A DNA stretch of 64,000 nucleotides from Leptodontidium sp. MPI-SDFR-AT-0119 (taxonomy: Eukaryota; Ascomycota; Leotiomycetes; Helotiales; Leptodontidiaceae), in assembly GCA_020726505.1 (NCBI GenBank), contig JAHLEZ010000001.1, forward strand, positions 558,001-622,000, written 5' to 3'. The translations under genes and the position numbers were made by a program. Below are positions 43,549 to 55,951 of this stretch, in pieces; position 1 is the first letter of the stretch; each line of letters begins with the position of its first letter. The notes beneath the pieces are model-generated. The model was not told the origin of the DNA and did not search any database. It worked only from the letters and a program-made list of their open reading frames with translations.

Positions 43549-45529
43549 ATGTTCACGACAGCGCGTAAAGCCGCAAAAACAAGGCTAATAAAACCATATG
43601 ATGAGGACGAGACTCTCGAACTATCTCCGCAATGTAAGTCACTTCTCATGTCCTGCAAGCAAGATCTGACATTGAACCAAACAGCCTTGCCTGAAAGTTA
43701 CTCGCTCGCTCAACTATACGATGAGCTTTTAGGGGATGATGGGAAACAGAACACGAATGTATGTGGACTGTCACAATGTTTCTTCTAACTTGGATCTATT
43801 TCTCATAGTTGCCTGGAATAGGACGATCTACCGAATCTTTTGATTCTGCACAGCTGCCTGCGGGAGTCCTCTTGGTTGAAGCGCGAAGACGATGATGGGG
43901 AATACATCACCAAACTGGCATTATGGATCTCAAAGGCGATTCTCCCAACTGCCGAAATTGTCATTTATGATGATGCACCCGAGGGTAAGCTCTGTCTACT
44001 CTTCATCGGCGCTTATAAATGCTAAACGGAAAGTAGATAGCACAAACGCCTCACGGCAAAAAGCGCTTCATGTAGCCCGCCGCAAGGGAGGTTTCGGTCT
44101 CCAGAGTCTTTTGAAACTCTTCACTCTCCCAAAGAGTACAAAGCCAGTCACGCCCATTCCCAACCAAATCCTCATCTCCGTACTGGCCTTCACTTCACCA
44201 CATGATGTCTGGAGTACACCCATCTCCCTGTCCACCGCCACAGAGCTCATCGCCCTCCCATCCATCAAAAGCTCTCTCCAAGCACCAGAATTCATCCCTG
44301 CAGATATCTTGCAGCAGTTCATCAGGCCCCTCTTCTCAGCATCGAAACCAAGCACCATTACTTCAGCAGGCAGGAAAGCGATGCCAAGTTCCGCGCCGCT
44401 AAAGCGATATGATTTCAACGAGGAGAGGGCGACGAAGCCATGGCTATATGAGAAGGTTTATGCTATTACAGTATTGGAGTGGGCTGTTGGTACTATTTCC
44501 GTACGTATTATCTCCTTTCCTATTCCTTTTCCGGTTTCTATTCCTATCCCTGGAGTATCTAGGTACATAATTCCACAACCCATCATAAATCTAACACAAA
44601 AAACACAGAGCAGCACCCTCCAAACATCCTGGCCGCTCATCCTCCCACCGCTTCTAACCCTCCTCGACACCCCCGGAACCGCAATCCTAACCCGCGGCCT
44701 CTCCCTCACCACGACACTCCTCCCAAAACTCCCACCTCAAACCCTCTCTCAGACAGGCCTCGCATCCGTCTTCTCTGACGCTATCATCCCCACAACTTTA
44801 CACCTCCCTTCCATAACACCGCTCTCGGAATCACTAGAGATATTACCGCTAGCTTATCAAGCTCTCTTCACGTTATACGATGTACAATTTGCCTCTTCTT
44901 CTCCACCATCCTCCTCTGTATCTCTATCTTTATCTTCAACTTCCCTCAAAAAGAACATAGAGCTCCAAAGTCAAACCCAAGAAAGAGCCCGCCTCGCCTT
45001 CCTCGACACAATAACACGCAAATGCATTCTTTCCGCCTTTCTCCACGCCTCAGAACACCCTCCCATCGTCTCAGTCCTGATCGCACAACTCGGCACGCTG
45101 ATCCCTAGGATGGGCATCCACGCCACCAAGCACTTGAAAGACATCATGCCTATCTTGGCATCCGTGCTAAGTGACCCGTTTGCGGGCGCGAGGTTGCAGG
45201 ATGTGAGGGGTGCGTTGGAGACGTTTCGGGTGCTGGTGCTGAATTGTTGGGCGAGGGTTAGAGAGGGGGTGTGGAGAGGTGAGGGGGTGAGGATGTTGGT
45301 TGTTTGTTGGACTGTTGTGGGTGATGTTGAAGGGGGCGAGGGGGGTGTGGATGGGAATACGAAGACGCACTTGGTGGAGAAGGTTAGAGAGGAGATCAAG
45401 GTTACAGGAAGGTTGTTTGCGAAAGCTATCGAAGGAGGGGAGGCTGATTTGCGGACGCAGCTGAATCCGTTGTTGGATGTTGATGAGGGGATTGGTGAGG
45501 TGTTTGGTCTGAACAGCTTGGACACGTAG
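43549..45529 (+). CDS. TTI2: TELO2-interacting protein 2 (Tti2-like), 568 aa
   Basis: Five exons: 43549-43633, 43685-43758, 43822-43984, 44037-44500 and 44609-45529. All joins keep frame; the last intron (44501-44608, 108 nt, GTACGT...ATCTAAC...CACAG) is itself open and might be retained. The protein is alpha-helical and repeat-like. Family-type segments are EEYITKLALWISKAI-like near the start, TLQTSWPLILPPLLTLLDTPGTA, RARLAFLDTITRKCILSAF and GIHATKHLKDIMPILASVLSDPF. Tti2 forms the TTT complex with Tel2 and Tti1, which helps fold and stabilise PIKK kinases (TOR, ATM/ATR type) with Hsp90. Assigned by overall pattern, since Tti2 is poorly conserved. Exon boundaries are well supported by branch sites. 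Confidence 0.7.
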
Positions 45530-45960
45530 ATTATTTGGAAGAGGTGTTTCAATCCCTCATCGGAATTACAAAAACAAGCCGGCCCTTCCAATTCAATGCC
45601 AGTAGCCTACTCATGAAGCGGACAACGGACCCTCCCTTTGTTCTAGACATAAAAGAAGAAGCGGACTAGGAATTAAGATCTCCCTCCTTGCGGAATCAGC
45701 TGGCCGGCGCCGATTTAGATACTGGTCTGAGTGTGAGGCTTGGTGTATCACGACGCCGTCAGCGAAGTAAATTGGGCTGGTACCATCCGATCAACAATCT
45801 TTGCCCATTCCATGCTGTGGTATCTCAAGCTATATAGGTAACAAAATGCACCCAAAATGCCATTCCCTCCATCCCATCCCAGCTGAACACCAAAAATGCT
45901 ACGCTCAAACGCTTCCAAACTCCGCCTTCCAAACAGCAACCCACGTCCCAAAAAGGATGA
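45530..45960. other. Convergent intergenic region (TTI2 and FIG4 3' ends)
   Basis: About 430 nt between two converging genes, holding both 3' UTRs. No gene seen. Confidence 0.6.
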
Positions 45961-48900
45961 CTAGTCAATAGGTTGCTGCTTAAACAAACTCTTGCCCAGC
46001 AGCCACTTCCTATAGGCCTTATACCTTTTCTTCCCCAAATCCTCTTCAAAAACCATCAAAGGATTCTCCCCAACAGTCAAGAAATCCTTCGCCTCAGCGA
46101 GGTCCTCACTGCTGCCACCGGGCTCCTCGTCACCCGTCGTCACGATGCCAATGTCGCGCCAGCTGCCATTCACATACTCGAGGTACTCGGCGTCGATCTC
46201 AGTAGGGATCTCGTTGCTGACTACGAGAGGGAGCGTCTGTGGATGTGAGATGTAGCGTGCATAGTCGTCTGTTTCTTGCGTGCTGACCGAGGGGTTGAGG
46301 GATTCATGTACGACTTGCGTGAATGTCCATTGAGCGGCCTTGCTCTTATCCAGAGGAGTGAGTTTTTGTTTTTGTGGAGAGAGGGTCGGTTGTTGTGGTT
46401 CTTTCATGATGCTGGGGTGATGCCCATTTTTCTCGTGGATGGGTTGGAGCCAACGTTGGATGGAGATGCGTTTCGTGTTGACAGTGGTGCCAGATTTGAT
46501 GGAGGCGTTGTCGTCATCTGCTGCTGCGACTTCGGTTTCGTCGGCTGGGGCAACGATGGTGACTTCCTTTTTGACTTTCTTCCTGTCGGGAACGTCTTGG
46601 TCAAGTTCGGTTCGGACCTTGAATGGTGATAAGTCGTACCGTCCTTCTTGGGTGGATCGGAATGGAATGTAGCGGATTGTAGAGTTGAGTTTCCCCATGT
46701 AGGAGAATACTTTCAGGAGTGATGATACCGACAGAGGCTTATAATACTCAAGCCAGTACTCGTCATAGTAACCGAGCGGGTTGCTGGCCATGGGACCAGT
46801 AGGATCAATGTGTGGGGGCAGTACCCTCTTCTCAAGAAACTCAGGAGTGTACCAATTGATATAACTGCGTCTTCTCTTGCCAGACCAAGCACGAGGATTA
46901 GCATGGTGAAGATAATAGTCTGTCGCTAGATCCCACAGCATAGGCTGTCCTTGTGCGAAGATGTAGTTTCCCAGAAACAGGTTGTATGCCTCTTGACGTT
47001 GGCCATCGAGGAAAGAGTTGTTGTAATACCGTTTGAAGCTCTCAACCATATCTCGCGAATGGCTCGTCCACTGGTTGATCTTACGATATGTTTCCATTGT
47101 ATTCACAAGCTGCGAGCCACCGTATTGAACAGCTATCGTATCGCCATGATCGTGATACATGTGCGTGAAAAGGTTAACAGCATCAGTGTCGTAGTCGATC
47201 GATGTATCGCCAATAATCCCAAGAGCATGAAGTTGGTGTCCAAGGGCTCGCTTCCCGATAACAAATTGTGCTGCATTGGTCCGATCCAGACAATCAATAC
47301 AGTTCGTTCTCGCAACTCCATTTTGTACTCTGGGCATGGTGATCTTTCCATCTCCATTGTGGAAGAAGCCGGTAGTTGTGACTACTTCCTCGGCAATATT
47401 CTCAAGTGTACCAATGACATCCTGATCACGACTCTTCGATGCTCTACTCATATCCCAGGCTTTGTGTATTATTTTCTTGTCCCCTGGGAGAAACTGATTG
47501 AGATAGTTGATTGCATTTGTGAATTCATGCAGAAGCTTAGATTCTCGGGGAGTTCTCTCTCGAGCTTTCACAAGATTGAGAACATAAACAGGGGCACCAT
47601 ATCTTTCAAAGAGGTTGTCAAAATGCAGAGCGGCAGCACTGTAGAATGGATCGACAAGGTTTAGTTCGATTGGTGGTTTAGGGGTCACTCCGGTATTGTC
47701 TTGTGTCCAGTACAGTGGTATACTTCCTCGATGCTGGACGTATGAAGTGAAATTCGGACTGGCGAAAAGTTTTGGACCAGGAGCATGGAACGATGTTGTT
47801 AGCATTTCGGAGACAATTTGTTCAGTCTCCACATCATTGGCAACATAGCCCTAATTAGTTAGCTGGTTGTGTGCACAAACAGAACTTATTCCATACCAAA
47901 TCATTTGCACCTCGCTTCAAGAAACGAGCACCAGCAAAATACCGTGAACGTCTTGCAATGATGGTGATATAGGCAGTACGGCCATAGATCGAAAGAGCTA
48001 CGCGTGTTAGTCGGACCTCGAAACGGGGTTTCTGCACCTACCAGACTGGTCGATGTAACCATGAATGACCGGCATACACCAATCGTAGGTATTTTTCAGA
48101 GCAGAGGTCGCAGGCTCCAGAAGGTAACTGTTCCAAACGAACATTGAATTGTAATCTTGTTCATGAGGATAATGCGTCCCTTTCGCTATTGCCTCCCTCT
48201 CTGCCATGATGTTGTGTTGTAGAGTTCGCGTGATATCGTACGAATAGCTGTAGTAAAACGACCTTGTTAAATCCAGGTTGTTGAGAATACCGATGAATCG
48301 AGATTCTTCAGTGTTCCTGAGATCCGGCTTGAAGCGTGAGCTAGGGCCTGTCGTCAAGGGGATGAGTTCCGTAGCATCAACAGAATATGTGAAATGGCCA
48401 CCAATCATAGCCACTTGACTCCGTTTGGTAATAACCAGCATGTAGTAGACTCCGGTGAAGCGTATGAAGCCGATGATGCCCCAAGTGGTAGACCTCAACT
48501 TCATGCCTCCAGTGCTCTTGTTACCATCGTCGATAGCGTTCAACAACTGACTCATCTCTTTCTTGGTGTAGACAATCTCATCCTCTGAGATGTTCAGATT
48601 CCCAGAATCTGCAGTCCGGTCAATCTTCAGGATGCGGAAACGTCTGTCCATGACATCTGCACCAACGAAATAGTATCTCGTGGCAGTTTCATAGAGTGAG
48701 AACTTGTGCATCTTGCAAACCCCTAGATCTCCAACCTTCTCGTATTCTGCTCCCTTGTTCCTCTTCATGTCTGAGTTTGGACTGGTGCTTCGTTGGAATG
48801 GACGTGCCGTACACTCCTCGTCGTCCTCGTCATCGCCTCCCGAAGGTGGTCTTTTGGATTGCTCAGAGTTTGGTGGTAGATTGTTGTGCAACGGAGGAAA

Positions 48901-49092
48901 CTTTGGCAATGACTGGTCGCTGACATCGGGGCTTCTGAAGTCCAGGGTCAGCGGAGAGGTCATGGCAGACGTCGATCTCGAAGCATTATCGGTGGATATG
49001 CTCGTCGTATCGAAGTGCACATGGTTGCTCGCAGTATCACTAGGGCCAGGAGACCGTCCCCTCCGTGGAGGACCATCGTCTTGGTCTGCCAT
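45961..49092 (-). CDS. FIG4: Fig4-like phosphatidylinositol-3,5-bisphosphate 5-phosphatase (Sac domain), 1013 aa
   Basis: Three exons: 48042-49092, 47897-47997 and 45961-47850, with GTAGGT/GTATGG donors and CTAAC branch sites. After a disordered N-terminus (about 110 aa), the Sac N-terminal domain begins at [25 protein letters not shown]. It continues through [26 protein letters not shown] and [31 protein letters not shown]. The catalytic CX5R motif is CIDCLDR at about residues 568-574, within [16 protein letters not shown], and is intact. The C-terminal segment [19 protein letters not shown] is typical of Fig4 rather than Sac1. Fig4 acts with Fab1/PIKfyve and Vac14 on the vacuole to set PI(3,5)P2. 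It has no TM anchor, as expected for Fig4. It diverges from the J-domain gene. Confidence 0.93.
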
Positions 49093-49736
49093 GGTGGCAC
49101 AATATTCCAGGTTATCCAGCTTTCATGTTCGAGGCGGCACTTCGTTATGGTGATGGCGATGGATAGGTAGGACAATACATTGATCCTGAGTCGTGGTCGA
49201 GACTTGGCTGTGGTGGTGTACGAAGGAAGGCGAGGTCAGACTGGGCTGGTCTTCGTATTGCCTCTCCTTCATCTTTTCCTGTCTCTCGCGAGCCTCATCC
49301 AGAAGTCTGTCTCAGTGACGTCGCGTCAACCCGTGCTCCTGCCAAGGCTCTGATCGGCACTAGCCAAAAGTAGTCAAGTGCACCCCTACTTTCACGTGTC
49401 AGCTCATTCCACTCCCGCATCCAGTCTTGGCACTGGGCACTCCCTCAACTCACTCGCATTTTCCCTGTGGCACGGCAGCCCGCAGTGTTCTGTCCTGCAT
49501 GTGAAAACGAACGGGATGGGATGGGATGGGCGTCCTTCATTGATTTTCAAGCCACCACCAGAGCACCCACCACCGACACCGAGGATCTTCCTCTGCTCCC
49601 ACGCCCACGCCCACCCACCACCACCCACACCCTCTTTTTCTTCTCTTCCTTTCCTTTCCCACCCCCATTTGTATTATATCCTCACATTATGTTCCCTTCT
49701 TCGACCTGCCATTTCTAATGCCTCTATCACGCCGCC
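49093..49736. promoter_or_regulatory. Divergent promoter region of FIG4 and the J-domain gene
   Basis: About 640 nt between two outward-facing start codons. The right half is strongly C-rich, with ACCCACC-type repeats at 49550-49630 and pyrimidine tracts up to the J-domain ATG. No specific operator is claimed. Confidence 0.5.
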
Positions 49737-50774
49737 ATGTCCGATGAAGGTCATCAGACAGAGAGCGCCATCTTCTCCCAGAAAGATGACATAATCCGAA
49801 GTAAGTTCTTCCCCTGAACGATGGCATGTGATTGCCACTTTATTGACAACACCACAGATGTCCTTCGCGAAGAGGATGTACGAAATACCTACCTACCTAC
49901 CTGGCACTCTGTCGCGACGATATGCTGATTCCGAATAGCTATACCAGATTCTAGGCGCACCGAGATCTGCTTCTCCGGCGGAATTGCGACGATGTTACCT
50001 AGAGCGATCAAAAATATGCCATCCCGACAAACCTCCTTTCCATGAATTGTCTACGAGGTGAGCGAGGAACCTGGATTGTATTATATATTTCGAATCTAAC
50101 GAAGCTGCAGTGCCTTTCAACGTCTCGGTTTCGCGTTTGATATCCTCAAATCCCCCAGCGCAAGACGAACTTATGACCGAGCCTCGAAACCCACATCCTC
50201 CCAATTACCAGACAAGACGACCTTCCTCGGCGGCGAACATACCTTCCGCAGTGCTGTCGAAGCAATCCTCCATGAATTTATGACTGGAGATTTTGTCATC
50301 GTCAAGAGATGGCTAGAATCCCTACATGTCCAATATCCAAATCTTGTCAGCGAAGAAGTTGTCATTAACGTCGAGAAAAGTTTCATTCGTATACGAGAGT
50401 TGGTTTTAACGACGAGAACATATGCGCTTTTGATCTACATCGAACTGGGTAGAATAAATCGGGTCCAGAAACGATTGATGGGTCTCGGATATTTTGATGT
50501 TGTTGGACGAGCAAGACTTACTATCCACTTAGTGAGAGTCACACTTGCAGTTCCAATGCGGGTTGACCGAGCTTTGAAGCAGAGAGAGGAAAAGGCGTGG
50601 AGGGCAAAAGTCGCTGGATTACAAGCACGGGGCTTGACACCAACAGAAACCATGGGAAGAGCAGGAATCCTCAACGACCGGATCAGTAAAGTGCTAGAAT
50701 TTATCGTCGGCACCGCTGGGAAAGATGAGAGTGCCGATGAAGCTTGGAGTGCAAGCATGGGAAAAGTTTCTTGA
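49737..50774 (+). CDS. DnaJ (J-domain) protein, 288 aa
   Basis: Four exons: 49737-49800, 49858-49877 (only 20 nt), 49939-50057 and 50111-50774, giving 288 aa. The intron 49878-49938 contains four ACCT units. The J domain starts at LYQILGAPRSASPAELRRCY and has the essential HPD motif at residues 56-58 in KICHPDKPPFHELS, then FQRLGFAFDILKSPSARRTYDRAS. It stimulates Hsp70 ATPase. The C-terminal part is helical, Arg/Lys-rich and not recognised, with no Gly/Phe region, zinc finger or TM, so it is a class C J-protein. Client unknown. Confidence 0.9.
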
Positions 50775-51157
50775 TCTTGATTTGTTGGTGTTCGGTTGGT
50801 TGGGTCGATATTTAGCGGCATCAGGATCTCGGCGCCCGGTGTTCAAGTCTGAACTTTCCAAGCTTATTGGGCTTTTGCGGATGAGAACCATCTATCTTTT
50901 TCCATTATGAGTTTTTGCCTCGAATCTAAAATACCCAGTTGTGTTACGAGTTTATTTCAGTTGTGTTTTTTGTTCTTTTGAAGTATTGAGTTGGTTGTAT
51001 AAGGCTGGAAATATTTTCAATGATGTTTTACTGTGGATTTGCTGCTTTGGATTCGCTTGATCTCCAGACCAAGATTACGATGTACGATCAATATCTTTCC
51101 CAAGACCATTTACATGATACTTTCATTACTATATACACACTACTTTCCATCCTTAGT
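50775..51157. other. Convergent intergenic region, no gene seen
   Basis: The 3' regions of the J-domain gene and the YeeE/YedE gene. The plus-strand frames at 51020-51556 are shadows of the transporter gene. Confidence 0.55.
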
Positions 51158-52210
51158 CTATATAAACAAACCGAGTCCCATTCCTCCCGCAAACATAGCC
51201 ACTACAGATGTGATACTGGCAACAGAAAATGTAGCCATCCCGCTAATCCCATGGCCAGAAGTACAACCTCCAGCAATTCTCGCTCCCAACACCATAACAA
51301 ACCCACCCAATACCGCCGTCGACTCTGCAATCTGCGCTTCACCTCCCGGAATTCTAAAATCCAACATCGACCGACTCAACACCAAACTTCCCGCCACGAT
51401 CCCCACCGCAAAAGCAATCGAGTTGTATGCCAACTTCTTCTCACCGCCTCCGACCACCCGTTTCAAGATATCGCCAACTTGTTCATACGCAGTCGACACA
51501 CCAACCGCATTCCCCGTCAATACAAGGGACGCGACCTGACCAGCACCAATCAATAAACCTCCTACGATAGGAGGAAACAACACATATTCCGCCCTCTGCG
51601 TCAAACTCGCCAAGGCAAGAACGAGCACGAGAAACACCTCATACGCCAACACCAACTTCTCCTCACCCATCCCAAACCATAGATGCACCGTCTTCGGCTC
51701 CTGTTCCTGCTTCCCAACCGCTCCCCGTCGTACAGTCGGTCCAACCACAGCGTACAAAGTCCCACCTAGAATCCCACCCACGAAAGCAAAATACCCCGAT
51801 CGGATCCCCGTCGCTATCTGTACTAGCACCGTCCCTGGACATGCGCCTGTTAATGTCATGCCCGCGCCGAGCAGGAGGCCGCCGATGATATTGCCGTCGT
51901 AGGGGAAGAGGCCGAGAGGAGATTGGGAGCGGGGTGGGCATGCTGCTATATTGTTTTTCCGAGCGAGGTGGACGGCTATGCTTTGGGGATGTTAGTTCGA
52001 AGAGACGAGAGGGGAAGAGATATGGGGAGGGGAGGAGTGGAGAGAAACGTACGCGCTACATCCGCTGGCAGCAAGGAATGTCTGTAACATGTGGTAATTC
52101 GAGAAGTGCATCTGAGCGAGTATTATCGATGGCGAGTAAACACCAGACAGAAAGAGTCCGGAGCCGAATATGGCTCCTGCTGTTGCGGATGCTAAGAGAG
52201 AAGGCGCCAT
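51158..52210 (-). CDS. YeeE/YedE (TsuA-like) sulfur-compound transporter, 326 aa
   Basis: Two exons, 52053-52210 and 51158-51980, joined by GTACGT...ACTAAC...AAAG. Start ATG 52210 (MAPSLLASATAGAIFGSG). It is an all-membrane protein with about nine hydrophobic spans and the family's two internally related halves. The first half contains GLLLGAGMTLTGACPGTVLVQ, the second GARIAGGCTSGHGISG; the conserved Cys residues in these GxCPG and GCTSGHG motifs line the pathway for thiosulfate or related sulfur compounds in bacterial TsuA. The FLAASGCSA segment near exon 1's end carries another conserved Cys. Fungal members are few and generally regarded as derived from bacterial-type proteins; the substrate here is inferred. 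Confidence 0.88.
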
Positions 52211-53928
52211 TTCGTTTGTTGACGAAGTGTGTAAGGTGAGGTATGTACGAATGTTTTGTTTGGTGTTCGCGAGGTACGAGTAAAGCAATGAAAGGACGAC
52301 AAAAAGAAGGTTTGTAGAGAAGGGCTTGAAGTTCTTGGTTTACCGTTTATCAAAGATGGGATGAAATGAAGTGAACTGAAGTAAAGCAAATTGAAGCACG
52401 AGTAGATTAGAGTAAAGTAGAGAAAGAAGTCTAACTAAATACCAAGTGCGAAACTAACGAGAACAGAACGCCGGTCATCTGTCTTTCTACACTAGGTAGA
52501 TACCACGAGTAAGTAGTGCCCGGTGTTTATAAAGCACAAAAAACTCACACATCACCTCTTTGTTCGGCTTTCCACTTTTTTTGGTTTTTTTGCCCTCCCT
52601 TCCAACTAGGCTGGAGCACCCTTCTTTCTTTCCTATTCTTTGTAATCGGTGTTGATTAGTGATACACCTATCTTAAGGTATAGATGAGTACCGACAGATA
52701 CACTAGTGAATTTACCTTTGCTAGAAATACCGTAGGAAGAGGTTTGATGGATGCGATGTCGATCTCGGGGTATGGTGGGTCTGGCAGGTCGCCGATGTTT
52801 TTGTAGGTCCCCTAAGGTACGTATTGTGCCAGGTAGTGGCGAATTGCGAATTGACGGGAAGAGAAGCGAGGGAACGCTAGATCGCTTTGGGATTGGGAAA
52901 GTAAGTCTTCTAAACATTAGATGGGAGAGATGTTTTGATTCAATTGGTGGATATTATTGTAGGGTATTGTGACTTTGGGGTTTTTGGTGATAGCGTGTCA
53001 ATTGTTGATTTCTGCCTCGAGCGTGGGATTTGAGTAGGTGGTGATGAGTAGAACTGGTGATGGAGTAGGTGGTACAAAGCCGAGCGAGCCGATCCCCTTT
53101 TTGATACCTCCCCGACTCGCTTAGAGTGTTCGCCGACTTGACTGTTTATTTAACTTTTTAACTTTTATTACAGAAAGCATTTATTACTCCTGCTAGATTA
53201 GAAAATGAATACAACACAAGATGCGAGATGACAGGCATAATAGAAAGGTATGGCATGAGGTGGATGGGACAGGACCAAGATTTTAACATATTAGTACAGA
53301 GGTTGGGTCAATTCTCACTTGAAGTTGCTGTGTTAACCAGGGCCACTTAGAATGACCGATTAGACTACATTCAGGCTTGCAATTGGGAGCATGCGTTTAA
53401 TTAAATGTGCTAGGGATGTCCTGTGACATATAAAGTCTGAGATGGGACTCTGGTGGGGACATAGATTTTGTCACTCGTGGTTTGAAGTTATTATTAAATC
53501 AGAAGAATGCGGGGAATTTCATGGAGATCAAATCTGCGGTTAATATGAAAATATTCTCAAATTCCGTAGGTTAAAACGTTGAAGTGACTCAGATCTAAAT
53601 ACATAACGACAAGAGTCTTATGGCTAGAGGACGTCATTCTGATCTTTGGCCTCCCCTTAAAACACCTGAAATTGGAAGTCGACGATGTTTAATGTCGCTT
53701 CTAGATTACGGTACATTGAATGGAGAGTTCATGAACCGCCTTTATTAGTGCTGAGCCAGGTGCGAGCGTGGCGGCAACTACGAGCCAGAGTAGAACACCC
53801 ATCCTCGACTATTTTCACCTTGCAGTGAGTGCCCTGGGGGTGCAACGAAGAGAAGTCTGGGAAATTTTATGTTTAAAGTGGCTCTTAGTAGATTACTCAC
53901 TGTTAGAAGTGAGGATGTATGGTACACC
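52211..53928. other. Gene-poor region upstream of the transporter gene
   Basis: It holds the transporter promoter, then about 1.5 kb without a convincing gene. The only candidate is the 52633-52917 minus frame, listed separately. The stretch 53140-53720 is AT-rich with no structure seen. Confidence 0.45.
52633..52917 (-). CDS. Weak candidate: basic N-terminus resembling a mitochondrial presequence, 94 aa
   Basis: A true ATG at 52917 opens MFRRLTFPIPKRSSVPSLLF, followed by a Pro/Arg-rich stretch. The Arg/Ser-rich, acid-free start resembles a mitochondrial targeting peptide. A GTAAAT that could be a donor occurs at about 52717, so the protein may continue elsewhere. No domain is recognised, and the frame could be chance. 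Confidence 0.25.
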   Translation of the reverse strand: MFRRLTFPIPKRSSVPSLLFPSIRNSPLPGTIRTLGDLQKHRRPARPTIPRDRHRIHQTSSYGISSKGKFTSVSVGTHLYLKIGVSLINTDYKE

Positions 53929-54160
53929 AATGGCAACCATGGTGGACTGGCAGCTCTCGCTACCAAATATTGACGAAAGATAGATCATCTCGTTAGTTTC
54001 AAGCACTTCACTTTGAACCCTTTCTTCATTCGAGAACACTAAAATCTAGTTTCGATCACTACAACACGCAGATTCTTATTTTGCAAGGATAAATTTCTCA
54101 AATTTTAACAACACCACGACGCTTATTACCACGGACGACACTAAGGCTCGACAGTTGCCC
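53929..54160. repeat. Diverged copy A of the sequence upstream of the 57.8-kb gene
   Basis: Colinear matches to 57535-57776 include TCGCTACCAAAT, GACGAAAGATA-ATCATCTC-TTAG, TTCG-GAACAC and TCGACAGTTGCCC, over about 230 nt in the same orientation. In copy B these run up to 4 nt before a start codon; copy A has no recognisable gene after it. Confidence 0.6.
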
Positions 54161-55951
54161 GCTATAAACAAGCATAGCGGATCCATAATGCACATCCAGA
54201 CGACTTCCACACTAGAACACTTCACAATTCTGTAGCTAGCTTGCATTTAATATGAAAAGCTTGACTCTATGAATGAGTACATGAATATTACTTAACGATT
54301 GACCCGTTAAGTTCCCAGTTCAATTTCTTCCAAGCACGTAAAACACACTTCACAAGCTTCCTGGAGTAATTTCCGACCGACGCTTTTTGTGCGCGGATGT
54401 TGGCGAGGCCTGCCTGTTCTGCTACCATGGAACTTTGACAAGACTTCATCATTCACCGCATGTCTCAGAACGAGGGAAGATCATCGGAGCTTTCTCTCAA
54501 ACACACTCTGTTTTTAATTTTTCTCCCAAACGCAACAACTTTCAAATTGTGTTCATGATTTCCCTCCCAGATGTTCCCAGTATCGGTTCCCTCGTAATGG
54601 TATCTCTGCCCTTCTATACAGCTGACGTTACTTTTGACACACCTCTTCCGTCTTTGTCTTCGTCTCCAGCGATAAAGTGCGGCTACATGCAACGACGGAG
54701 CATGAGTTACCATTCAAAGTCTCAGTACGTCCAGATTTTTGGAAGCCTCATATCGGAATATCCTCTTTCAGGACTCAGATCCTCTTGATCAATCAATATA
54801 TCTTCGATTGTGAATGAGCTTGACGAATGTAGCATTCTGGAATTACTGATGCCGCATTTCTAGATCCCAGGTGTACCAAACATCCCTTACGACAATCCTG
54901 TTGGGGTTTCATCGGAGCTTTCCATAAGCCTCCAGTTGTGATCAAAGGCGCCGTTTTTGGAATCCAGTCTGGTGTCCAAAACAAAACATGATAGCAGTTG
55001 GCAGCAACTCAAACAAGAACTTTGATCTGCACATTCCTGAATCCATTTGAATAGGACGTATAAGTAGCTTGAAAGCCTGAAAGTCCCGTTTGCTAAAGCG
55101 CATCTTTATCCCAAGCGAGGAATCCAAAGTTGCGGTTGAGTCTCTCGTAGTTTGACCGGCTTGACCGAGGGATATGAGGGCCTCACGGTAGTTGCCATAG
55201 AAAGACAAAATCTCAGTCTTATAGTTTCTTTACCCTCTAGGTTTGTTTCGGTGCGGTCTTGGTATCCATTTGAGGGATTGATCCTCGGTACCGCGTGCAA
55301 TTGTGTCGAATCCTACACCTGCCGGTGTCCAATGGTGGAGCATTCAAGAATTTTAAGGCCCTTGATGAACTTGAATGTCACCCCTCGACTTTTTTTTTGA
55401 AAGAGACCCAGCCCTTACTCCAACCTAATCCTAGCAAAACGACATGTCTGGGCCGATGACTCGATACCTGGATGTCGATGCTTGTGCATCCAGCAATCAA
55501 CATTCAAATTTTCCCTGGTCTTAACTTCTCTAGGTTGAGGTTTCTTCCATTCTTGTACATGTCACCCGGTGCCGTCCAAAATCTGGTCGAGTTCTATGTC
55601 TGACCGTATCCCACTTCTTGTGGTGTCTTACATTGGCGTGTGTCCAAAATTGTGCCTATTCCATGCCTGGTGCTCATCTCTTAGAGATGAAGATCTGTGA
55701 AATTCCGCAGGAAGTCTTGCTTTAAGTTGTTTGAGTAAGTTTGGTTTCGTCGAATCGAAAGAAGTTGGAATGTTCGATGTTGGTTTTTCGATTCGAGTAC
55801 TGACACCCCCTGCCGCGTGAAGGCATTACTCGAGGGGGCATTGGGGTTCGAACCCACGAGACCTGCGAAGTACAACGCCGCAAGTCCCCATACCAATAGT
55901 GTACCCTATCGCCGCATTATTTTAACGAGGTTGCGATTCCTCAGGACAGCG
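54161..55951. other. Gene-poor region, possible gene remnants
   Basis: Downstream of repeat copy A I find no intact gene. The frames 54387-54788 (plus) and 54942-55208 (minus, containing FKLLIRPIQMDSGMCRSKFL) read moderately but lack ATG, domain and intron support. A T-arm-like GGGTTCGAACCC occurs at about 55844-55858 without a tRNA around it. Confidence 0.4.

Noticed and set aside
55800..55890. tRNA-like T-arm (GGGTTCGAACCC) and a 7-bp hairpin on the minus strand
   Set aside because: The acceptor stem does not pair (a GAGGGGG partner is missing) and the anticodon loop is too long, so I do not call a tRNA.
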